Part shown: positions 57,782-64,000 of the stretch, piece by piece
Numbering within the stretch: position 1 is the first letter of the stretch
Layout of the letters: each line of letters begins with the position of its first letter
Assembly: GCF_013214175.1 (NCBI RefSeq)
Contig: NZ_JABSPA010000003.1
Location: 62,001-126,000, forward strand
Length of the DNA: 64,000 bases
Source of the DNA: Colwellia sp.
GTDB lineage: Bacteria > Pseudomonadota > Gammaproteobacteria > Enterobacterales > Alteromonadaceae
Reading direction: 5' to 3'
The notes under the pieces: model-generated
Told to the model about the DNA's origin: nothing
Database searches by the model: none
What the model saw: the letters and a program-made list of their open reading frames with translations, nothing else
Translations under genes and position numbers: made by a program

Positions 57782-58993
57782 ATGGGCTTGAAAAAGTTTA
57801 TTGAAGACATTGAACCGCATTTTGAAAAAGGCGGCAAACATGAGAAATGGTTTGCACTTTACGAAGCCGTTGCTACGGGATTATTTACCCCAGGTTATGT
57901 GAACAAAGGTAAAACCCATATTCGTGATAGCATTGATTTAAAGCGTATCATGATCACAGTCTGGCTTGCGGTTTTCCCTGCCATGTTCTTTGGCATGTAT
58001 AACATTGGTTATCAAGCTGTTGACGCATTAGCGGCGGGTTATGCTTTACCACAATCTTGGCAAGTAGATTTGTTTACCTTGCTTGGTGGTTCGCTAACGG
58101 CCAGTGCTGATACTTTTAGCATGATGCTTTACGGTGCTTGTTTCTTTCTACCAATCTATGCGGTTACATTTGCTGTAGGTGGTTTCTGGGAAGTTCTTTT
58201 TGCTGCTGTGCGTAAACATGAAGTTAATGAAGGTTTCTTCGTTTCCTCTATATTATTCGCACTTATCTTGCCAGCGAGTATTCCATTATGGCAAGTAGCC
58301 ATTGGTATTACTTTTGGTATAGTTATCGCTAAAGAAATCTTTGGTGGTACAGGTAAAAACTTCTTAAACCCAGCATTAGCGGGTCGTGCGTTTTTATTCT
58401 TTGCTTACCCTGCTCAAATATCAGGTGATGCGGTTTGGGTTGCTGTTGACGGCTTCTCAGGCGCTACTATGTTAAGTGCATTTAATGCTGGTACGGCGGG
58501 CATGGTTGATTACACCATGAACGCAGATTGGTGGAATGCATTCTGGGGCTTTATTCCAGGCTCTGTTGGTGAAGTATCTACTTTTGCTATTTTGTTGGGT
58601 GGTGCTTACATCCTTTATAAAGGCATTGCTTCATGGCGCATCGTCTTAGGTGTGTTTGGTGGTATGGTACTTACCTCGTTATTATTCAATCTTATTGGTA
58701 GTGAAACTAATGCAATGTTTGCTATGCCTTGGCATTGGCACTTCGTTATTGGTGGTTTTGCCTTTGGTATGATGTTTATGGCAACAGATCCAGTGTCGGC
58801 TTCATTTACTAATACCGGTAAATACTGGTTTGGTGCACTCGTTGGCGTGATGGTGGTATTGGTTCGTGTTGTTAACCCTGCTTTCCCTGAAGGCATGATG
58901 TTAGCGATATTATTTGCAAACTTGTTCGCACCATTGTTTGACTACTTTGTCGTACAAGGCAACATCAAACGGAGGCTTGCTCGCAATGTCTAA
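57782..58993 (+). CDS. nqrB: Na+-NQR subunit B
   Basis: 403 residues, ten helices. Carries covalent FMN on the threonine of FSGATML (T229) and probably riboflavin/quinone-related functions. N-terminal [18 protein letters not shown] is the standard start; GGAAGG precedes it. Flavin is attached by ApbE at 62603. Confidence 0.96.
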   Translation: MGLKKFIEDIEPHFEKGGKHEKWFALYEAVATGLFTPGYVNKGKTHIRDSIDLKRIMITVWLAVFPAMFFGMYNIGYQAVDALAAGYALPQSWQVDLFTLLGGSLTASADTFSMMLYGACFFLPIYAVTFAVGGFWEVLFAAVRKHEVNEGFFVSSILFALILPASIPLWQVAIGITFGIVIAKEIFGGTGKNFLNPALAGRAFLFFAYPAQISGDAVWVAVDGFSGATMLSAFNAGTAGMVDYTMNADWWNAFWGFIPGSVGEVSTFAILLGGAYILYKGIASWRIVLGVFGGMVLTSLLFNLIGSETNAMFAMPWHWHFVIGGFAFGMMFMATDPVSASFTNTGKYWFGALVGVMVVLVRVVNPAFPEGMMLAILFANLFAPLFDYFVVQGNIKRRLARNV

Positions 58994-59798
58994 AACTAAA
59001 AAAACTGAAACGGTTGCCGGTACGCTGATCTTTGTTTTAATTATTTGTTTAGTGTGTGCAGCTCTGGTATCAGTGGCTGCAGTGGGCTTAAAACCATTAC
59101 AAACGGCTAACAAATTACTCGACAAACAAACTAAAATTCTTGAAGCATCTAATTTATTAGCTGTAGCTTTAAAACCGGAAAACATAAAAGTTGCTGGTAG
59201 CGAAGATAAAAGCATTGTTAGTACTTACGAAAAGTATGTTGTTGCTAAAATGATTGATCTTGATTCAGGGGCAATTATTGATGGTGATGTAAATGCTTTT
59301 GATGAACGTAAGGCTGCGCGTGATGTTACTCAAAGTATCAAACCTAAAAATGACATGGCGGGTATTAACCGTCGTGCTAATAGTGCGGTTGTTTACCTAG
59401 TTAAAAACGAACAAGGTCAATTAAACACTATTGTCTTACCTATCTTAGGTATGGGCTTATGGGATTTAATGTATGGTTTTGTTGGCTTAGAAGCTGATTT
59501 AAATACCGTTAGCAGCGTAGTTTACTCTGACCTTAAGGAAACCCCTGGCTTAGGCGCTGAAGTGCTGAATCCTAGATGGAAAGCCTTATGGCCAGGTAAA
59601 AAAATGTTTAACGAGCAAGGTGATATTGCCATTAAAATCGTTAAAGGTGGCGCTAAACAAGGTGACATTCACGGTGTTGATGCTTTATCTGGTGCGACAT
59701 TAACCAGTAATGGTGTTGAGCATACTTTGCATTTTTGGTTAGGTGCTGAGGGCTATGGTCCTTTCATCAGCAAATTTAAAGATGGAGGGCTTGATTAA
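58986..59798 (+). CDS. nqrC: Na+-NQR subunit C
   Basis: 270 residues from the ATG at 58986, overlapping nqrB by 8 bases. An earlier ATG at 58914 lies inside nqrB. One N-terminal helix and a periplasmic FMN domain, FMN linked to the threonine of LSGATLTS (T238). [16 protein letters not shown] is the normal start. Confidence 0.95.
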   Translation: MSKTKKTETVAGTLIFVLIICLVCAALVSVAAVGLKPLQTANKLLDKQTKILEASNLLAVALKPENIKVAGSEDKSIVSTYEKYVVAKMIDLDSGAIIDGDVNAFDERKAARDVTQSIKPKNDMAGINRRANSAVVYLVKNEQGQLNTIVLPILGMGLWDLMYGFVGLEADLNTVSSVVYSDLKETPGLGAEVLNPRWKALWPGKKMFNEQGDIAIKIVKGGAKQGDIHGVDALSGATLTSNGVEHTLHFWLGAEGYGPFISKFKDGGLD

Positions 59799-60421
59799 TG
59801 TCTTCAGATACTAAAAAAGCCTTATTTGGGCCAGTTATTGATAACAACCCAATTGCTTTACAAGTTTTAGGTGTTTGTTCTGCCTTAGCGGTAACAAGCT
59901 CAATGGCTAATGCATTAGTCATGACGCTAGCAGTGATGGTAGTAACAGCATTTTCAAACTTCTTTATATCGGTTATTCGTAATCAAATACCGTCAAGTGT
60001 GCGTATTATTGTGCAAATGGCGATTATAGCCTCACTAGTTATTGTTGTTGACCAAGTATTGAAAGCTTTCTCGTATCAATTATCGAAAGAGTTATCAGTA
60101 TTTATTGGTCTGATCATCACTAACTGTATCGTTATGGGTCGCGCTGAAGCTTTTGCTATGAAAGAAAAGCCGGGCATAAGCTTTATTGACGGTTTAGGCA
60201 ATGGTTTGGGTTATGGCGCAGTATTAATGGTCGTGGCTTTTTTCCGAGAACTCTTTGGTTTTGGTACTATATTTGGCATGGAAGTGTTTCAGTTAGTGCA
60301 AAACGGTGGCTGGTATCAAGGTAACGGCTTATTGGTATTACCATTTAGTTCATTCTTCATTATTGGTTTAATCATCTGGGCAATTCGCCAGTGGAAACCT
60401 GAACAAGTAGAGAAGGATTAA
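59798..60421 (+). CDS. nqrD: Na+-NQR subunit D
   Basis: 207 residues, six helices. With NqrE it holds the intramembrane [2Fe-2S] cluster between inverted half-helices; the motif around [18 protein letters not shown] contains the ligand cysteine. The start overlaps the nqrC stop by one base. Confidence 0.96.
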   Translation: MSSDTKKALFGPVIDNNPIALQVLGVCSALAVTSSMANALVMTLAVMVVTAFSNFFISVIRNQIPSSVRIIVQMAIIASLVIVVDQVLKAFSYQLSKELSVFIGLIITNCIVMGRAEAFAMKEKPGISFIDGLGNGLGYGAVLMVVAFFRELFGFGTIFGMEVFQLVQNGGWYQGNGLLVLPFSSFFIIGLIIWAIRQWKPEQVEKD

Positions 60422-60424
60422 TCC

Positions 60425-61048
60425 ATGGAACATTATTTAAGTATTTTTATTAAAACCATCTTCATTGAGAATATGGCGCTAAGTTTCTTCCTTGGTATGT
60501 GTACATTCTTAGCTGTGTCTAAGAAAGTAAGTACAGCCATTGGCTTAGGTGTTGCAGTGGTAGTGGTATTAGGTTTGGCTGTTCCGGCTAACCAAATAAT
60601 CTATCAAGCTATTTTAGCGCCGGGCGCTTTAGATAGTATTATGGGCATTACTGATCCGAAAGAATCAATTGACTTAAGCTTCTTATCTTTTATTACCTTT
60701 ATTGGTGTTATTGCGGCGTTAGTACAAATTTTGGAAATGATTTTAGATAAATATTTCCCTGCTTTGTATCAAGCGTTGGGAATATTCTTACCTTTAATCA
60801 CCGTTAACTGTGCAATATTTGGTGCGGTATCTTTCATGGTAGCGAAAAATTTAACCTTAGGTGAAAGTGTCGTTTATGGCATTGGCTCTGGTGTTGGTTG
60901 GATGTTAGCGATTGTATTGATGGCTGGTCTGCGTGAAAAGATGAAATATTCTGATATACCAGACGGATTAAAAGGTTTAGGAATTACGTTTATTACTGCT
61001 GGATTGATGGCTTTTGGCTTCCTTTCTTTCGGTGGTATTTCCCTGTAA
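60425..61048 (+). CDS. nqrE: Na+-NQR subunit E
   Basis: 207 residues, six helices, related to NqrD in inverted order. [17 protein letters not shown] and [15 protein letters not shown] carry the cluster-binding cysteines. Start three bases after nqrD. Confidence 0.96.
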   Translation: MEHYLSIFIKTIFIENMALSFFLGMCTFLAVSKKVSTAIGLGVAVVVVLGLAVPANQIIYQAILAPGALDSIMGITDPKESIDLSFLSFITFIGVIAALVQILEMILDKYFPALYQALGIFLPLITVNCAIFGAVSFMVAKNLTLGESVVYGIGSGVGWMLAIVLMAGLREKMKYSDIPDGLKGLGITFITAGLMAFGFLSFGGISL

Positions 61049-61118
61049 CTCAAGGTTAATGTTGGTTTAACAGTTAACAATGGCTGTTAGACCCTTAATA
61101 AAATTAAAGGAAAAGTCG

Positions 61119-62342
61119 ATGGAAATTATTCTCGGCATATCGATGTTTACCGCGATAGTTTTACTTTTGGTGTTAGTGATTTTATTCGCTAAATCAAAGT
61201 TAGTTTCTACAGGTGACATTACAATTAGTATTAATGGCGACCCAAGCAAGTCAGTGACTGCTGCTGCAGGTGGCAAATTGTTAGGCGTATTAGCAGACCA
61301 AGGTATTTTTATTCCTTCAGCATGTGGCGGTGGCGGTACTTGTGGCCAATGTCGTGTTGACGTGCATTCAGGTGGTGGTGATATTTTACCAACTGAAGAA
61401 GGGCATATTACTAAACGTCAAGCAAAAGAAGGTTGTCGTTTAGCCTGTCAAGTTGCTGTTAAGCAAGACATGGTAATTGAAGTTGAAGATGAAATCTTCG
61501 GCGTGCAAAAATGGGAATGTGAAGTTATCTCTAATGATAACCAAGCAACGTTTATCAAAGAATTAGTGTTAAGAATTCCTGATGGCGAATCAGTACCATT
61601 TAAAGCCGGTGGTTATATTCAAATTGAAGCACCTGCACATCATGTGAAATACAGTGATTTTGACATTGATGAACAGTACCGTGGCGATTGGAAACACTTT
61701 GGTTTCTTCGATGTTGAATCGAAAGTTGATGAAGAAACTTTACGTGCCTACTCAATGGCAAGTTACCCAGAAGAGGAAGGCATTATTATGCTGAACGTGC
61801 GTATTGCTACGCCGCCTCCTGGACGCTTACATTTACCAGCAGGTAAAATGTCTTCGTACATTTTCAGCCTTAAAGCCGGTGATAAAGTGACAATTTCAGG
61901 TCCATTTGGCGAGTTCTTCGCTAAAGAAACTGATAATGAAATGGTCTTTATTGGTGGTGGTGCAGGTATGGCACCGATGCGTTCTCATATCTTTGACCAA
62001 CTTAAGCGCCTTAAATCTAAGCGTAAGATAAGTTTCTGGTATGGTGCACGTTCTAAGCGTGAAATGTTCTATGAAGATGATTATAACGGCCTAGCAGCTG
62101 AAAATGACAACTTTGTTTGGCATGTTGCCTTGTCTGATCCACAACCAGATGATAACTGGGATGGCATGACTGGTTTTATTCATAATGTTCTTTTCGAAGA
62201 ATACTTGAAAGATCACGAAGCGCCAGAAGATTGTGAATACTACATGTGTGGTCCGCCAATGATGAATGCTGCTGTTATCGGTATGCTTAAAGATCTTGGT
62301 GTAGAAGACGATAATATTATGTTGGATGACTTCGGCGGTTAA
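61119..62342 (+). CDS. nqrF: Na+-NQR subunit F, NADH dehydrogenase component
   Basis: 407 residues from the ATG at 61119, with AAAGGAAAAG upstream; the ATG at 61080 has none and adds 13 residues. One helix, then a [2Fe-2S] ferredoxin domain ([15 protein letters not shown] with a further cysteine), an FAD domain (RAYSMAS) and an NADH domain ending in the conserved C-terminal LDDFGG. It takes electrons from NADH into the pump. Confidence 0.97.
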   Translation: MEIILGISMFTAIVLLLVLVILFAKSKLVSTGDITISINGDPSKSVTAAAGGKLLGVLADQGIFIPSACGGGGTCGQCRVDVHSGGGDILPTEEGHITKRQAKEGCRLACQVAVKQDMVIEVEDEIFGVQKWECEVISNDNQATFIKELVLRIPDGESVPFKAGGYIQIEAPAHHVKYSDFDIDEQYRGDWKHFGFFDVESKVDEETLRAYSMASYPEEEGIIMLNVRIATPPPGRLHLPAGKMSSYIFSLKAGDKVTISGPFGEFFAKETDNEMVFIGGGAGMAPMRSHIFDQLKRLKSKRKISFWYGARSKREMFYEDDYNGLAAENDNFVWHVALSDPQPDDNWDGMTGFIHNVLFEEYLKDHEAPEDCEYYMCGPPMMNAAVIGMLKDLGVEDDNIMLDDFGG

Positions 62343-62484
62343 TCGTTTATTTTAACTTGCCTATTGCCTTGATTTCATCGTCGACTGTGCTCATTGACTA
62401 ACGTCAACTCCGCGCAGCCTTCTTGAACTAAAGGTAATATTCAGCGTTAAAAATTAAACAATTACTCATCGGATGAATATATTG

Positions 62485-62516
62485 ATAAGGACGACTTCGG
62501 TCGTCCTTATTGTTTT
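62485..62516 (+). terminator. Rho-independent terminator after nqrF
   Basis: ATAAGGACGAC, a TTCG tetraloop and GTCGTCCTTAT, followed by TGTTTT. It separates nqrABCDEF from apbE. Confidence 0.9.
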
Positions 62517-62540
62517 ATGAACTAGTACAGCAAGTAAATT

Positions 62541-62585
62541 ATTTATATCGCTATATTTTTTGAAAAAGAATATAGCGATATAAAT
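62541..62585. repeat. Inverted repeat immediately upstream of apbE
   Basis: ATTTATATCGCTATATT and AATATAGCGATATAAAT are perfect 17-base arms with an 11-base spacer that extends the pairing. The right arm ends 18 bases before the apbE start, covering the expected promoter or leader. It could be a regulator site or an mRNA hairpin. No T tract makes a terminator less likely. Confidence 0.8.
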
Positions 62586-62602
62586 AATAATTTGGAACCC
62601 TT

Positions 62603-63622
62603 ATGAATAAATTGAAACTAGTGTTGTTAACTGTTTTACTAATAAGCCTATCAGCTTGTTTCCCGAGTAACCCTTCAAATAAAATAGAGGTGTTACTGCA
62701 AGGTCGTACCATGGGTACTACTTATAATATTAAAGTAGTGGCGACAGAAGAGCAGATATTAGCGCTTGAATTAAAACAACAAATTGATGCTGCGCTGAAG
62801 CAAGTTAACCTAGAAATGTCGACTTATATGCCTAACTCTGAACTATCCAGGTTTAATCAATCGACATCGACTGAACCAGTGGAAGTCTCAGCAGGTTTTG
62901 CTCGCGTAGTTAAAGAGTCAATTCGTTTATGGAACTTAAGTGAAGGCAAGCTTGATGTCAGTATTGGTCCATTAGTTAATCTTTGGGGCTTTGGTCCTGA
63001 AAAACGTCCTGAAACTGCACCTAGTGATGAGGTAATTGCATTGACTCATAAGCGTGTCGGTTTGCAGAACCTAACATTAGAGGGCAACAAACTATCTAAG
63101 AAAATCCCTGATTTGTATATAGATTTATCTACTACGGCTAAAGGCTATGGTGTCGATGTTGTTGCTGAAATAATTGAAAGTAATGGCTTTACCAACTACT
63201 TAGTAGAAATTGGCGGAGAAATGCGTTTAAAGGGCTTTAAGCACACAGGTGAGCTATGGGCTATTGCTATTGAAAAGCCACTTACGAATGAGCGCAGTGT
63301 ACAGCAAGTGATTATTCCTAAAGATAATGCAGTGGCCACTTCTGGTGATTACCGTAATTATTTTGAAGCTGATGGTATACGTTTTTCACATATTATTGAC
63401 CCAGATACCGGCAAGCCTATTCATCATAAGCTAGTATCGGTAACTGTTATTCATCCGTCATCTATGACCGCAGATGGTTTATCAACAACCTTGATGGTGA
63501 TGGGCATGGAAAAGGGTATGGCTTTTGCTGCGAAAAATGATTTGGCGGCATTATTTATTTCGAAGACTGAAAATGGCTTTGATGAGCGATTTACGGTAAA
63601 ATTCAAACAATATTTGAAGTAA
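62603..63622 (+). CDS. apbE: FAD:protein FMN transferase, lipoprotein ApbE
   Basis: 339 residues. It transfers FMN from FAD onto the threonines of NqrB and NqrC. Lipobox LSAC at about 16-19; core motifs GRTMGTTYNIKV, DLSTTAKGYGVDVVAEIIES, YLVEIGGEMRLKG and a HIIDPDTGKPIHHKLVSVTV. Metal-binding residues in the C-terminal TADGLSTTLMVMG. Immediately after nqrF on the map, before nqrM. Confidence 0.96.
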   Translation: MNKLKLVLLTVLLISLSACFPSNPSNKIEVLLQGRTMGTTYNIKVVATEEQILALELKQQIDAALKQVNLEMSTYMPNSELSRFNQSTSTEPVEVSAGFARVVKESIRLWNLSEGKLDVSIGPLVNLWGFGPEKRPETAPSDEVIALTHKRVGLQNLTLEGNKLSKKIPDLYIDLSTTAKGYGVDVVAEIIESNGFTNYLVEIGGEMRLKGFKHTGELWAIAIEKPLTNERSVQQVIIPKDNAVATSGDYRNYFEADGIRFSHIIDPDTGKPIHHKLVSVTVIHPSSMTADGLSTTLMVMGMEKGMAFAAKNDLAALFISKTENGFDERFTVKFKQYLK

Positions 63623-63767
63623 TAAAGTCTTGATAACCCTTAGCACTAGTTCTTATGTTGGAAATGGTCTGTGGTAAATTTAGCACAATGACTCTTGTCC
63701 AGAGCATTGGCTGTCTTTAGTTAAGTATGTAAGTTAAGTAAATAGAGTGAGTTGAGAGCATAGTATT

Positions 63768-63998
63768 ATGATGATTTTTTTTATTACCTTTGGTTTTTTC
63801 CTTGTGGTAGGCACTGCTATGGCAGTGGGGTATATTTTCCAGAATAAAGCCTTAGCAGGTAGTTGCGGTGGTTTAGCAAGCGTAGGCATTGATAAAGAGT
63901 GTAACTGTGATAACCCTTGTGAAAAACGACAAGAGCGTGAGAAAAAATCTGCGCTTGAAGATAACTTAAAAAACAGAATTGACGTAACAAACTTATAA
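63768..63998 (+). CDS. nqrM: Na+-NQR maturation protein NqrM
   Basis: 76 residues. Membrane protein required for NQR assembly, proposed to deliver iron for the NqrDE cluster. N-terminal helix (2-28), then the cysteine set in GSCGGLASVGIDKECNCDNPC, matching the DUF539 family. ATG at 63768 and 63771 are adjacent alternatives. Last complete gene of the window. Confidence 0.93.
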   Translation: MMIFFITFGFFLVVGTAMAVGYIFQNKALAGSCGGLASVGIDKECNCDNPCEKRQEREKKSALEDNLKNRIDVTNL

Positions 63999-64000
63999 TT

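Overview
This 64 kb window is AT-rich chromosomal DNA from a marine gammaproteobacterium of the Alteromonadales, most like Colwellia or a close relative. That assignment is inferred from several things together: a Shewanella/Colwellia-type chitin and N-acetylglucosamine (GlcNAc) regulon with LacI-type operators, a complete Na+-NQR operon, Na+-pumping oxaloacetate decarboxylase, a nap operon with an FNR-type site, and the truD-surE-pcm-yqaA-nlpD-rpoS gene order. No 16S gene or species-specific marker is present.

Left arm (1-11.2 kb): the end of a TonB-dependent receptor, a flavin-dependent tryptophan halogenase-like gene, and two opposing genes (SapC family and a DUF6445-like protein with a possible Fe/2-oxoglutarate site). 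A lipoprotein GH20 hexosaminidase, GlcNAc kinase (nagK), deacetylase (nagA) and an MFS GlcNAc transporter (nagP) follow. Three near-identical palindromes built on TGACAGCGCTGTCA mark a probable NagR regulon. No nagB or nagR lies in the window.

11.4-22.3 kb: cytochrome c maturation, split into divergent ccmABCDE (minus) and ccmF-dsbE-ccmH-ccmI (plus). Then come ferrochelatase and a LexA-boxed dinB. The ccmB-ccmC junction carries a tandem duplication holding two short related ORFs.

22.3-27.9 kb: a frameshifted recX relic in front of alaS, csrA, then a tandemly duplicated tRNA-Ser(GCT)/tRNA-Arg(ACG) cluster with a decayed copy at each end, followed by about 0.56 kb of AT-rich DNA with no convincing gene.

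27.9-41.5 kb: oadGAB, a MITE-like 159 bp repeat, an M48 lipoprotein protease, pdxH, a small protein gene, napEFDABC (minus) with an FNR-like box and a second small junction duplication between napB and napC, tmcA, and two small cysteine-containing genes behind a Fur-like box.

41.5-52.6 kb: a second copy of the 159 bp repeat, an ABC-2 transporter pair, a FabH-like ketosynthase, an unrecognised gene, then the housekeeping run ftsB-ispD-ispF-truD-surE-pcm-yqaA-nlpD-rpoS.

52.7-64 kb: a large beta-propeller/GGDEF sensor, then nqrABCDEF, apbE and nqrM, which together encode the sodium-translocating NADH:quinone oxidoreductase, its flavin transferase and its maturation factor. Most of the window is ordinary core metabolism. 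The less explained parts are the halogenase/SapC/DUF6445 neighbourhood, the two gene-junction duplications, the Fur-box small genes, and the repeats.
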